Part shown: piece by piece, positions 7,628 to 15,757 of the stretch
How positions within the stretch are numbered: position 1 is the first letter of the stretch
Layout: each line of letters starts with the position of its first letter
NCBI GenBank assembly: GCA_900759455.1
Contig: CAAEVI010000166.1
Location: 1 to 23,423 of the forward strand
Direction: 5' to 3'
Origin: Erysipelotrichaceae bacterium
Lineage (GTDB): Bacteria; Bacillota_I; Bacilli_A; Erysipelotrichales; Erysipelotrichaceae
Length of the DNA: 23,423 nt
Made by a program: the position numbers and the translations under genes
The notes under the pieces: generated by a model
What the model saw: the letters and a program-made list of their open reading frames with translations, nothing else
What the model was told of the DNA's origin: nothing
Database searches by the model: none

Positions 7628-7651
7628 AAGAAAAAGCAGGACATGCCTGCT
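7628..7651 (-). terminator. dut terminator
   Basis: Minus strand AGCAGG, 5-nt loop, CCTGCT, followed by TTTTCTTT. It overlaps the dut stop codon. Confidence 0.75.
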
Positions 7652-8159
7652 AGGATCCTGTGCTGCCAAATCCGCCAATGCGCTTTTTGACGGCATCGTC
7701 ATCTTCCGTAATGCCGAAAGGAAGAAAAATGCCCTGTACATAAGCCGCCGCCTGCTGCAGCTGCAGTTTTTGTTCTCTTGAATGATTGGTCAGCTGGATC
7801 AAGATGTGACCTTCATTATCAGCCTCGTAATAATCCGCATCGATAATACCGACCGTATTATCAAGTGCGAGACCGTAGCGTGTACCCAGCGAGCTGCGCG
7901 GAAACAGCATCAGCACCCATCCCGGCGTCATCCGACAGCGGATCCCGCTGGGGATGCGGATTGTCTCCTGAGGCGCCAGTTCCAGATCGAACGGGAGAAA
8001 AAAATCATATCCTGCCGATCCTTTCGTAGCACGCACGGGCAGCCGGATCGATTCATACATACGCAGGCTTTGCGCTTCGTCAAACCAAGGACAAACCTTC
8101 TCTAAATCCTGTTGGAAACGCTGTAAAGATACTTTTTCAAATTTTGCGGTCTTTTCCAT
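7650..8159 (-). CDS. dut: dUTP diphosphatase (trimeric dUTPase)
   Basis: Hydrolyses dUTP to dUMP and pyrophosphate, keeping uracil out of DNA and feeding dTMP synthesis. Family motifs in order: AGYDF (motif 1), PRSSLG (2), GIIDADYYEADNEGHI (3, with the catalytic Asp), the Gln-containing VQGIFLPFG region (4) and the C-terminal GGFGSTGS (5) that closes over the active site. At 169 residues it is longer than the roughly 150 of E. coli because of a 35-residue N-terminal extension, as in several Bacillota dUTPases. AAAGGAG lies 6 nt before the ATG. Promoter and terminator make it a single-gene unit, divergent from the HAD phosphatase gene. Confidence 0.92.
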   Translation of the reverse strand: MEKTAKFEKVSLQRFQQDLEKVCPWFDEAQSLRMYESIRLPVRATKGSAGYDFFLPFDLELAPQETIRIPSGIRCRMTPGWVLMLFPRSSLGTRYGLALDNTVGIIDADYYEADNEGHILIQLTNHSREQKLQLQQAAAYVQGIFLPFGITEDDDAVKKRIGGFGSTGS

Positions 8160-8185
8160 CTGATGCTCCTTTTTCTTACTGCCTT

Positions 8186-8214
8186 ATTCTAACAAATTTC
8201 CATGCAAACAGCAA
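8186..8214 (-). promoter_or_regulatory. dut promoter
   Basis: Minus strand: -35 TTGCTG (8214-8209), 17-bp spacer, -10 TAGAAT (8191-8186). Confidence 0.6.
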
Positions 8215-8240
8215 ATGATGCTCCTCCGCGTTGAAAAACA

Positions 8241-8270
8241 TTGTCTTCTTTTTCAGGGGTATGCTACAAT
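8241..8270 (+). promoter_or_regulatory. HAD phosphatase promoter
   Basis: -35 TTGTCT (8241-8246), 18-bp spacer, -10 TACAAT (8265-8270) with an upstream TGC, an extended -10 element. Confidence 0.6.
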
Positions 8271-8296
8271 TGGTAAAGCGAAAAAGGAGGTAACAC

Positions 8297-9097
8297 ATGA
8301 TTCGTTTAGTGATTACTGATATGGACGGCACGTTGCTGCACAATGATAAATCGATGCCGGATCAGGCTTTTGCCATGATCGAACAGCTTCACCAAAAAGG
8401 AATTGCTTTCGCTGCTGCCAGCGGACGGCAGTATGCATCATTGAAAGCAAATTTCGGTCCTTACGCATCACAAATGCATTTTATCTGTGAAAACGGTGCC
8501 GTAACCGCAGACGGCGCAACCGATCAGATCATTGACACACACTATCTGCCCTTTGATCAAGTTGTGCAGTTTGTCAGGATCTGCCGCCGCATTCCGGATA
8601 CCTATGTTGTCGTGTGTGCCCCGCATGAAGCTTATTATGAAATAGAAAATGATATCGTCAAAAACAATATATCCGATTATTATCACAGTCACAAACTTGT
8701 CGATGATCTTACGGCACTGCAATGCGATGTCGTAAAGATTGCCATTTTAAACCTTAACGGAACTGCCGATCATGTATATCCGTTCTTTGAACAATTCAAG
8801 GATCGTTATTCCATGGCGGTTTCCGCATTTGAATGGATGGATATCATGATGCCGGGGATTCACAAAGGCGTCGGCGTAAAACAGCTTCAGAAGCGCTTGG
8901 GCATTACGAAGGAGGAGACCATGGCCTTTGGAGACTTCATGAATGATTATGAACTGCTGCAGGAAGCTTCCTACAGCTTTGCAATGAAAAATGCCATTGC
9001 GGAGATCAAAAAGATCGCTCATTATGAGACAGCGTATACAAACGAAGAAGACGGCGTCATCAGGGAAGTTGCCGGCCGGCTGCATCTGGATTTATAA
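8297..9097 (+). CDS. Cof-type HAD-IIB phosphatase
   Basis: A haloacid-dehalogenase-superfamily phosphatase of the Cof/YidA subfamily, which dephosphorylates sugar phosphates, flavin or pyridoxal phosphates. Motif I DMDGTLL carries the nucleophile Asp8 and the acid/base Asp10. Motif II is SGR (42-44). Motif IV GDFMNDYELL near residue 215 supplies the Mg ligands. A large C2 cap lies between. The 266-residue length is typical. AAAGGAGG sits 6 nt before the ATG. It is monocistronic, with its own extended -10 promoter and a bidirectional terminator shared with rmuC. The cellular substrate cannot be named, because these enzymes are promiscuous. Confidence 0.92.
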   Translation: MIRLVITDMDGTLLHNDKSMPDQAFAMIEQLHQKGIAFAAASGRQYASLKANFGPYASQMHFICENGAVTADGATDQIIDTHYLPFDQVVQFVRICRRIPDTYVVVCAPHEAYYEIENDIVKNNISDYYHSHKLVDDLTALQCDVVKIAILNLNGTADHVYPFFEQFKDRYSMAVSAFEWMDIMMPGIHKGVGVKQLQKRLGITKEETMAFGDFMNDYELLQEASYSFAMKNAIAEIKKIAHYETAYTNEEDGVIREVAGRLHLDL

Positions 9098-9140
9098 AAA
9101 ATACTGCAGGCTCTTTTAACGAGACTCTTCAGTATTTTTT
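9096..9140. terminator. Bidirectional terminator between HAD gene and rmuC
   Basis: A perfect 11-bp stem, AAAAAATACTG (9096-9106) with CAGTATTTTTT (9130-9140), with a 23-nt loop that can form a small inner CTC/GAG stem. It starts in the HAD stop codon and includes the last rmuC codons. Confidence 0.88.
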
Positions 9141-10144
9141 GTTTCTCCCTCACTTACTTTTTCAATGCGTCGAAATATCTTTTGCGCCGAAATCTGTGTT
9201 TCCTCCAATGCAGACAAAGACTGCCGCATGGCATTGGCGCTTTTTTCCAAACGCTGGACAAGACGTCTGGAATCATCCTTTAAGGCAATGATTTCCTGTT
9301 CGATCTGCTTCACATGGACGCTGCGTCGATAATCCTTTGTTGCATGAACAAGCGTGAATACGACGCCGATCAACGTGGTCGGTGAAGTGATCAGCACATG
9401 ATGGGCAAATGCATAGTCCAACAGATCACTGCATTTTGAACATATGTACATGTAAACGGCCTCACTGGGCACAAACATGACAGCCTGATCACATGTCTGC
9501 GCATTGATATACTTTTTGGCAATATCATTGATATGCTTTTTGATGCTTGTCCGAAACAAATTTTCGCTGCGCTGCAAAGCAGCGGCATCCCCTTCATGAT
9601 CTGCCATCGCCTGGTAGTTTTCCATCGGAAACTTGGAATCGATGATCATGACCTGACTGCTTCCGGCCAAATGCAGGGCAACATCCCCGATTGTTCCATT
9701 ATCCAGCTTATATTGTGTTTCATACACCTCGCGGCATTCTCCGGCATACAGTTCAAGCAGCATCTGCAGCTGATACTCTCCCCAGTTCCCTCTGGCTTTC
9801 TTATTGATCATGACCTGATTCATTGCGGACACCTGCTGGCGGACATGTTCGATCGTTTCGCCTGATACGACCGTATCTCTTTCCAACTGGATGATCTGGC
9901 GGTACAGCTGCTGAAACTGCCTGTTCAATGCATCGACCGAAGTACTTGTCTCCTGTGATTTCAGCAGCAGGGTCTGCTCCTTTGTCTGATTTGCAGCCAC
10001 CTGCTGGCGGAGCAGCTCTATTTCCTTCTGCCGCAAAAGCATATCATTTTTTTCCTGCAGGGATCGCCGGCGCAGTTCAAGATAAAGCAGGGAAAAGCCA
10101 AAGAGCATAATTACGATGGCCGCAACAACAAATAACAGTTCCAT
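9116..10144 (-). CDS. rmuC: DNA recombination protein RmuC
   Basis: A membrane-anchored protein of the restriction-endonuclease-like fold, linked in E. coli to limiting inversions and rearrangements at short inverted repeats; its biochemical action is not settled. The N-terminus is one membrane segment (about 3-23), followed by a long coiled coil (about 25-110). The conserved core begins at GNWGEYQLQ and includes DSKFPMENY and MFVPSEAVY, and a second helical region ends the protein. At 342 residues it is a normal short form. It starts 28 nt after the M20 gene and has an AAAGGAAA SD, so the two are probably cotranscribed. Confidence 0.93.
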   Translation of the reverse strand: MELLFVVAAIVIMLFGFSLLYLELRRRSLQEKNDMLLRQKEIELLRQQVAANQTKEQTLLLKSQETSTSVDALNRQFQQLYRQIIQLERDTVVSGETIEHVRQQVSAMNQVMINKKARGNWGEYQLQMLLELYAGECREVYETQYKLDNGTIGDVALHLAGSSQVMIIDSKFPMENYQAMADHEGDAAALQRSENLFRTSIKKHINDIAKKYINAQTCDQAVMFVPSEAVYMYICSKCSDLLDYAFAHHVLITSPTTLIGVVFTLVHATKDYRRSVHVKQIEQEIIALKDDSRRLVQRLEKSANAMRQSLSALEETQISAQKIFRRIEKVSEGETKNTEESR

Positions 10145-10172
10145 AGCAATCAGATTTCCTTTCTGTATATAC

Positions 10173-11339
10173 TTATTTTTCTTTGCTTGCGGTAAACTCT
10201 CTTTTTACCTTTTCCAGTGTTTCCCGTTCCGTGATCAGACGCGCACCCAGTGATGCAAGCATGACTGCCCCCTCACGCAACGCCTTCTCTCCCTGTTTTG
10301 AAATCGTGGCCTGTGCCATTTCGCGGGAATGGCCGTTCACATGTTCATCGGCAATTTTGATATTGCCATGCAGCGTCGGACAGACATAGCTGACACTTCC
10401 GATATCACTGGATCCGGCAGGGATCTCATTGACCGGCAGCACATTGCTTCTTCCCACTTTCTCAAATTCCTCTTTCAACAGATCACAAAGCGTATAGTTG
10501 ATCAGATTATCTTCATAAGGACATTCATACACGGATGTCTGATACGTGCATCCGCTGGCTTCACACGCACCTTTGACGCAGTCTTCTGCACGTTTGCACA
10601 GCTCCTTCACATAAGCCATGGATTCCCCGCGGAAATAATATTCCATTGACGCATAAGCGGGAATGACATTGGCTGCTTGTCCTCCGTCCCGGATAATGCC
10701 ATGAATATAGGTATTCGCTTTCGTATACTGACGCAGCAGACTGATGCCCATATAGCTCATCACAGCGGCATCCAGAGCGGAGTGACTGTTTTGCGGCTGA
10801 CATGCATGCGCATTCGTTCCGAAAAATTCAAACTTCAACGGATACAATGCCAGTTCTTTAGCACCCAGCCGGTCCTCCGTGGAAGGATGAAGCATCATCG
10901 CAACATCCACATCATCAAAGACATGGGCATCACTCATGGTCACCTTTCCGCCGAAGTTTTCCTCTGCCGGTGTACCGATCACACGCACTTCGCCGCCGAT
11001 CTCATCGATCACTGCTTTTAACGCCGCACCGGCAGCCAGTGATGTCGCGGCAATCAGATTATGTCCGCACCCGTGTCCGACTTCCGGCAATGCATCATAT
11101 TCGCAAAGATAGGCAATGACCGGTCCTTTTTTTGTCCCGTGATACGATCCGATAAAACCCGTCGGACACACATAGGCTTCCTGTGTTTCAAAACCGTGTC
11201 TTCTTAATGCTGCAGCCAGCAGTTTCATGGAAGCGAATTCCTCGTTTCCTGTTTCCGGATGCTCATACAGTTCCCTTACATAAGACATATATTCATCTGC
11301 ATGCGCTTCTACATGCTTTTTAATTTTATCGTACATCAT
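10173..11339 (-). CDS. M20-family amidohydrolase/peptidase (AbgB/ACY1L2-like)
   Basis: A zinc-dependent M20 hydrolase. Metal-ligand and catalytic motifs are CEYDALPEVGHGCGHN, TPAEENFGG, MLHPS and the late DEHVNGHSREM; the dimerisation domain lies in the middle. HGCGHN-type members include aminoacylases, p-aminobenzoyl-glutamate hydrolase AbgB and dipeptidases, so I give no exact substrate. The frame opens at 11357, but there the first codons would themselves be the SD (AAAGGAGG). Three ATGs follow in tandem, and I choose the middle one (11339), 6 nt after AGGAGG, giving 388 residues. It lies just after the pyrE terminator hairpin with no room for a promoter between, so it may depend on read-through. 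It is probably cotranscribed with rmuC. Confidence 0.85.
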   Translation of the reverse strand: MMYDKIKKHVEAHADEYMSYVRELYEHPETGNEEFASMKLLAAALRRHGFETQEAYVCPTGFIGSYHGTKKGPVIAYLCEYDALPEVGHGCGHNLIAATSLAAGAALKAVIDEIGGEVRVIGTPAEENFGGKVTMSDAHVFDDVDVAMMLHPSTEDRLGAKELALYPLKFEFFGTNAHACQPQNSHSALDAAVMSYMGISLLRQYTKANTYIHGIIRDGGQAANVIPAYASMEYYFRGESMAYVKELCKRAEDCVKGACEASGCTYQTSVYECPYEDNLINYTLCDLLKEEFEKVGRSNVLPVNEIPAGSSDIGSVSYVCPTLHGNIKIADEHVNGHSREMAQATISKQGEKALREGAVMLASLGARLITERETLEKVKREFTASKEK

Positions 11340-11359
11340 CATGCTCCTCCTTTTCATGC

Positions 11360-11389
11360 AAAAAGCAGTCAGGGCAACTGCCCGACTGC
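11360..11389 (-). terminator. pyrE terminator / attenuating hairpin before M20 gene
   Basis: Minus strand GCAGTC then GGGC pairs with GCCC then GACTGC, with one bulged base and a 4-nt loop, followed by TTTTT. It is a strong intrinsic terminator, 13 nt after the pyrE stop. Confidence 0.85.
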
Positions 11390-11402
11390 CTGTTGTTCTT
11401 GT

Positions 11403-12080
11403 TTATTTTGCTCCGTACTCTTCGTAGTAAGCATCGATGCGCGCTTTGATCTCGTCATCGATCACGACGCGTCCGGCACACTCTTTATTATACAGACATT
11501 CAACAACCTCCGGCATGCTGACAATGGCTGCTGTATCGAAGCCGTACAGTTCCTTGATCTCGTCTAAGGCAGTCTTGTCTCCGGTCTTACCTTTTTCATT
11601 GCGGTTCAATGAAACAATCAAGCCTTTTACATCGACATCTGCCTGTGCCTTTAAGATCGGGTATGTTTCTTCAATTGATTTTCCGGAAGTCGTCACGTCC
11701 TCGATGATCACGACACGATCTCCGTCTTTCAGTTTAGATCCCAGCAAAATACCGGTATCGCCATGATCCTTCACTTCCTTGCGGTTTGAACAGTAACGGA
11801 TGTCTTTTCCATACAGTTCGCTGATGGCCATCGTAGTTGCTACTGTCAGCGGGATTCCCTTATAAGCAGGACCAAACAATACATCGAAATCCAGTCCGTA
11901 GTTATCGTAAATCGCCTTCGCATAATATTCCCCCAGCTTGCGAAGCTGCGCACCGGTCACATAAGCACCGGCATTCATGAAGAACGGTGATTTGCGTCCG
12001 CTTTTTAATGTGAAGTCACCGAATTTCAGGACTTCGCTTTCCACCATGAATTCGATAAATTCCTTTTTATATGCTTCCAT
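11403..12080 (-). CDS. pyrE: Orotate phosphoribosyltransferase
   Basis: Converts orotate and PRPP to OMP, the fifth step of UMP synthesis. The PRPP-binding loop VIIEDVTTSGKS is at 124-135. FTLKSGRKSPFF (23-34) is the orotate-side N-terminal region, and FGPAYKGIPL and YCSNRKEVKDHG are the catalytic flexible-loop segments. The 225-residue length is usual. AGGAGG lies 7 nt before the ATG. It is separated from the other pyr genes by a permease gene and has its own promoter, with no PyrR-binding sequence visible in its short leader. So it appears to be regulated differently from the main operon. Confidence 0.95.
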   Translation of the reverse strand: MEAYKKEFIEFMVESEVLKFGDFTLKSGRKSPFFMNAGAYVTGAQLRKLGEYYAKAIYDNYGLDFDVLFGPAYKGIPLTVATTMAISELYGKDIRYCSNRKEVKDHGDTGILLGSKLKDGDRVVIIEDVTTSGKSIEETYPILKAQADVDVKGLIVSLNRNEKGKTGDKTALDEIKELYGFDTAAIVSMPEVVECLYNKECAGRVVIDDEIKARIDAYYEEYGAK

Positions 12081-12127
12081 CTAATTCCTCCTGTTCGTTT
12101 ATTTCAATAGATGAATTTTCCTTTCAA

Positions 12128-12156
12128 ATTTTACCATACATATATCTATATTTCAA
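12128..12156 (-). promoter_or_regulatory. pyrE promoter
   Basis: Minus strand: -35 TTGAAA (12156-12151), 17-bp spacer ending TGG, -10 TAAAAT (12133-12128). Confidence 0.68.
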
Positions 12157-12183
12157 TTCACAGATTGTTCTTTGACCTTCTTG

Positions 12184-13278
12184 TCAGACAAACAGCAGGA
12201 TGAGCAGAAACAATACATTCAGTGCCGTAAACAGCAACAGATATCTTCCCTTCTGATCCGGATAGCAGTGAACGATCTGCTTATAAGAAATCAGACTGGC
12301 CATAGATGCGATCAGTGTGCCAAGCCCGCCAAGATTCGTTCCGATGATCAGTTCGGATACCTGTGCAGTATAGTTTGACAGCAGCATAGCGGCAGGTACA
12401 TTGCTGATGATCTGGCTGGCCGCGATGCTGATGATTCTTTCATGTCCTTCGATCAGCTGCAGGATCAAAGCATGCAGCCATTCTACCTGATTCATATTAC
12501 CGATGAAGATAAAGAAAAAAACAAAAGTAAGAAGCAGTGCATAATCCGCCTTCAGGAACAGATGCTTTTCTTTCCAGGCAACAGCTGCGCCTACGATTAC
12601 CAGCAAATACGGTTTTTGAACGATGCCGGCGACACTGAGAAGACAAAAGACAAACAGCATCAGATAAAAGGTCACATCCTTGATGCAGATGTAGGGCATT
12701 TCGATTTCCTGCAGCTGCAAGAGCTGTCTTTTATTGAAAATAAAGATGCACAGGGCAAGCAGCAGCGCTGCTGTCAGTGTATATGGAAACATCAGCTGCA
12801 TAAACGAAAGAAAGCTCATGCTGCTCAGAGAATACAAATACAGATTCTGCGGATTTCCGATGGGTGTAAACATACTGCCGAGATTGGCGGCAATAGTCAG
12901 CAGGGTAACTGTCATGCAGACACTTCCCTCCAGAGAAGCCATCTTTAAAACCATGACAGCAAAGGGAACAAATGTGATTAAAGCCACATCGTTGGTAATC
13001 AGCATGCTTGCGAAAAAACAAAGAAATACGAGAACAGCGATGATCTGCCGTCTGCTTTTTGCATGCTTCAGCACCCGGCACCCGATAAAACGGAAAAACT
13101 CCTGTTCACTGAGGCCGGCAATGATCAGCATGAGACAAAACAACAGGATCAATGTATTAAAATCAATATATTCCAGATAGGACAGGCTTGGTGTCACGGC
13201 AAAACAAGAAGCCAGGGCACACAGCAAAGAGACGCTCAAAACAACATCTTTTCTTAAAATCCCCCAAATTTTTTTCAA
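12184..13278 (-). CDS. SLC13/ArsB-type anion permease
   Basis: An integral membrane carrier of the ion-transporter superfamily that holds SLC13 (dicarboxylate, citrate, sulfate) and ArsB/NhaD proteins. The 364 residues contain about ten hydrophobic segments. Two related conserved loops are visible: ITNDVALITFVPF (about 93-105) with NLGSMFTPIGNPQN, and SQIISNVPAAMLLSNY (about 288-303) with GTNLGGLGTLIAS. They are the inverted-repeat substrate sites of this fold. The start codon is TTG, with AAAGGGG 8 nt upstream. It has its own promoter and lies between pyrF and pyrE. The substrate is unknown; a precursor or competitor of the pyr pathway such as aspartate, a dicarboxylate or orotate is only a guess from position. 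Confidence 0.85.
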   Translation of the reverse strand: MKKIWGILRKDVVLSVSLLCALASCFAVTPSLSYLEYIDFNTLILLFCLMLIIAGLSEQEFFRFIGCRVLKHAKSRRQIIAVLVFLCFFASMLITNDVALITFVPFAVMVLKMASLEGSVCMTVTLLTIAANLGSMFTPIGNPQNLYLYSLSSMSFLSFMQLMFPYTLTAALLLALCIFIFNKRQLLQLQEIEMPYICIKDVTFYLMLFVFCLLSVAGIVQKPYLLVIVGAAVAWKEKHLFLKADYALLLTFVFFFIFIGNMNQVEWLHALILQLIEGHERIISIAASQIISNVPAAMLLSNYTAQVSELIIGTNLGGLGTLIASMASLISYKQIVHCYPDQKGRYLLLFTALNVLFLLILLFV

Positions 13279-13313
13279 ATCGAATTCCCCTTTCCTTCCC
13301 GATTTCCTACGTG

Positions 13314-13342
13314 ATTATATCAGATTTTCACAAGCGCGTCAT
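13314..13342 (-). promoter_or_regulatory. Permease promoter
   Basis: Minus strand: -35 ATGACG (13342-13337), 17-bp spacer, perfect -10 TATAAT (13319-13314). Confidence 0.6.
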
Positions 13343-13354
13343 TATGATATGACA

Positions 13355-13385
13355 TAAAAAACAGGAGATCCTCCTGTCTCCTGTT
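13355..13385 (-). terminator. pyr operon terminator
   Basis: AACAGGAG (13360-13367) can pair with CTCCTGTT (13378-13385), giving on the minus strand an 8-bp hairpin followed by a T run. A nearer CTCCTGT copy (13371-13377) offers a second hairpin with a 3-nt loop. It marks the end of the main pyr operon and separates it from the permease unit. Confidence 0.85.
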
Positions 13386-13400
13386 CCTTGTTTGTTTAAT

Positions 13401-14102
13401 TTAAGCTTCCATGATAGCTTCGATTTCCTGATATGTTTTCAGCGGATCTGCACTCTTTGTGATGGAACGTCCGACCACGATGTGATCGCATCCCTCTTCT
13501 TTGGCAAATGCAGGTGTCGCAACACGTTTCTGATCATCTTTGGAATCATCAGCCAAACGGATGCCCGGTGTTACCGTAAGGAAATCACTGCCGCACGCTT
13601 CATGGATGGCACGTGCCTCATGTACGGAACATACAACACCGTCCAGCCCCGCTTCTTTAGCATTCTTTGCGTATTTGATGACACAGTCGATCACTTCCCC
13701 GGGAATACCGAGTTCTTCATTCATCGCTTCTTTTGAAGTCGATGTCAGCTGTGTGACGCCAATGCACAACGGACGTTTACCGCCGCAGGCTCCTTCTTCA
13801 AGACCTTCGATCGCGGCCTTCATCATGGCAATACCGCCGGCGCAGTGCAGATTTACGATATCCACGTCCAGCTTCGCCAGATTTTTCATTCCCTGCTTTA
13901 CCGTATTCGGAATATCATGAAGCTTCAGATCCAGAAAAATGTGATGTCCCATCTTACGGATCTCACGTACGATATCAAGACCAAAGGCATACGTCAGCTC
14001 CATACCGATTTTCACATAAATCGGTTCATCAAATTTAGCGAGAAAGTTAAATACATCTTCTCTAGTTGAAAAATCCAAAGCAACGATCGTTTTATGATTC
14101 AT
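13401..14102 (-). CDS. pyrF: Orotidine 5'-phosphate decarboxylase
   Basis: Last step of UMP synthesis, OMP to UMP plus CO2. A TIM-barrel enzyme of 233 residues. The catalytic Lys-Asp array is in FLDLKLHDIPN (D58, K60, D63), the first substrate Asp is in ALDFS (Asp10), and the phosphate site is TPGIR with VVGRSIT. The frame runs open upstream to 14294 inside pyrD, but only the ATG at 14102 has an SD (GGAAGGAG, 8 nt) and the conserved KTIVALD opening. It overlaps the end of pyrD by 11 nt and is the last gene before the operon terminator. Confidence 0.96.
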   Translation of the reverse strand: MNHKTIVALDFSTREDVFNFLAKFDEPIYVKIGMELTYAFGLDIVREIRKMGHHIFLDLKLHDIPNTVKQGMKNLAKLDVDIVNLHCAGGIAMMKAAIEGLEEGACGGKRPLCIGVTQLTSTSKEAMNEELGIPGEVIDCVIKYAKNAKEAGLDGVVCSVHEARAIHEACGSDFLTVTPGIRLADDSKDDQKRVATPAFAKEEGCDHIVVGRSITKSADPLKTYQEIEAIMEA

Positions 14103-15009
14103 GTTGATAACTCCTTCCGACAGCCTCACGGACTGAACTGATTCCATATTTTTCCAATACGCCTGGAAGCTCTTCGATGATCTTGACACAGCAGTAAGGG
14201 TCAACAAAGTTCTGTGCGCCGACCTCCACTGCACTTGCCCCGGCATATAAAAACTCCAGCACATCTTCCGCACAGGTAATGCCGCCGACACCAATGATCG
14301 GGATCGATACAGCCTGTGCCACCTGATATACCATGCGGATCGCTACCGGTTTGATTGCCGGCCCGCTTAATCCGCCTGTGATGTTGGCAAGGATCGGTTT
14401 TCCGCTGCGCAGATCAATCCGCATGCCCATCAGCGTATTGATCAGGACAAGACCGTCTGCACCGGCAGCTTCGACCGCTTTCGCAATCGATACGATATCC
14501 GTAACATTCGGGCTTAACTTTACATATACCGGTTTTTCTGCCGCTTCCTTGACCAGAGCGGTCACATGAGCAGCCAGTTCCGGCGTAGTTCCTAAACCAA
14601 TTCCGCCATGTTTGACGTTAGGACAACTGATATTAAGCTCATACGCCTTTACGATTGGCGAAGCATTGAGCTTTTTGACCACTTCCACGTATTCCTCTTC
14701 GCTGGCTCCCGCCACATTGGCAATGATCTCAGTATCAAACTGAGAAAGCCATGGAAGTTCTTTTTCCATGATCACATCAACGCCCGGGTTCTGAAGACCG
14801 ATGGCATTCAGCATTCCCATCGGTGTTTCCGCTACACGCGGTGTCGGATTTCCCAGACGTTTATGCAGCGTTGCGCTCTTAATGGCAATGCCTCCCAGAA
14901 TACTGAGGTCATAAAGATCGGCAAATTCACGGCCGAATCCAAAACAGCCGCTTGCCGGAATAATCGGGTTTTTAAGCTGCAGACCAGGCAGTTTTACGCT
15001 TAGATCCAT
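14092..15009 (-). CDS. pyrD: Dihydroorotate dehydrogenase B, catalytic subunit
   Basis: Oxidises dihydroorotate to orotate on FMN, passing electrons through PyrK to NAD+. The class 1B assignment rests on the catalytic Cys129 in ELNISCPN (class 2 enzymes have Ser) and on the adjacent pyrK. FMN-binding signatures are PASGCFGFGREF (18-29), LINTLMGM with ITGGLSGPAIKP, and GVGGI. It is 305 residues, cytoplasmic, and forms an alpha2beta2 complex with PyrK. Its ATG overlaps the pyrK stop by 10 nt, so the two subunits are translationally coupled. Confidence 0.96.
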   Translation of the reverse strand: MDLSVKLPGLQLKNPIIPASGCFGFGREFADLYDLSILGGIAIKSATLHKRLGNPTPRVAETPMGMLNAIGLQNPGVDVIMEKELPWLSQFDTEIIANVAGASEEEYVEVVKKLNASPIVKAYELNISCPNVKHGGIGLGTTPELAAHVTALVKEAAEKPVYVKLSPNVTDIVSIAKAVEAAGADGLVLINTLMGMRIDLRSGKPILANITGGLSGPAIKPVAIRMVYQVAQAVSIPIIGVGGITCAEDVLEFLYAGASAVEVGAQNFVDPYCCVKIIEELPGVLEKYGISSVREAVGRSYQHES

Positions 15010-15755
15010 CCAAATGCCACCTTTCCGATCGGGAACACCGGTCCCTCTTTACAGATTCGATGATAAAGTTCTTCTTCTTTCTTGTCTTTCGCAATACATG
15101 CCATACATGCGCCAATGCCGCATGCCATGCGGCTTTCAAAACTTACATAGCCGCGCTGATAACGTTCTTCCACGGCCTTCAGCATCGGTACTGGGCCGCA
15201 GCTGCAGACAAAATCGGTTGTGATACCGGCCTCATCAATGGCATCCATGACAGTCCCTTTCGTCCCGTAGCTGCCATCCATGGTCGCCACATACACTTGG
15301 CAACCCAGTGCTTTGAACTCTTCTTCATAGAAAAGGGAACCGCGATCATTAAAGCCCAGTACGACATCTACCTTTTTATCAAGACGACGATACTGTTTCG
15401 CCAGTTCATACAAAGGCGGAACACCTACACCGCCGCCGATCAGCAGGATACTGTCTTCCTTTTCTTCGATCGGATAGCCATGGCCCAAAGGACCAAACAC
15501 ATTCAGTGTCTGTCCTTTGTCCATCAGGCTCAGGCGTTTCGTTCCATCTCCGACGACCTTATAGATGATTACAAAATGCTGCGGATCGATCACATCACAG
15601 ATAGAGATCGGACGGCGCAGGAAGAAACTGTCGATCTGGATATTCACAAACTGTCCCGGCTGCATGTCTGCCGCTATTTCAGCCTGCATTTCCATTCGAT
15701 ATGTATCTTTGGCAATTTCCTCATTTGACAAAATTGTAGCTACTTCACACTTCAT
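15000..15755 (-). CDS. pyrK: Dihydroorotate dehydrogenase B, electron-transfer subunit
   Basis: Carries electrons from PyrD to NAD+ through a [2Fe-2S] cluster and FAD. The FAD site is FLRRPISI (about 45-52), and the NAD-binding motif is LLIGGGVGVPPL (105-116). Cluster ligands are four Cys at about 212, 217, 220 and 235 in ACGIGACMAC and ICKEG. I start at the ATG (15755) because GGAG lies 8 nt upstream. A TTG at 15761 would overlap the carB stop with only 2 nt to the SD. This gives 251 residues, normal for PyrK, and a 2-nt gap after carB. Confidence 0.95.
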   Translation of the reverse strand: MKCEVATILSNEEIAKDTYRMEMQAEIAADMQPGQFVNIQIDSFFLRRPISICDVIDPQHFVIIYKVVGDGTKRLSLMDKGQTLNVFGPLGHGYPIEEKEDSILLIGGGVGVPPLYELAKQYRRLDKKVDVVLGFNDRGSLFYEEEFKALGCQVYVATMDGSYGTKGTVMDAIDEAGITTDFVCSCGPVPMLKAVEERYQRGYVSFESRMACGIGACMACIAKDKKEEELYHRICKEGPVFPIGKVAFGWI

Positions 15756-15757
15756 AA

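Noticed and set aside
14103..14294. N-terminal extension of pyrF
   Set aside because: It lies inside pyrD in another frame. The pyrF family opening and the SD both point to the ATG at 14102.
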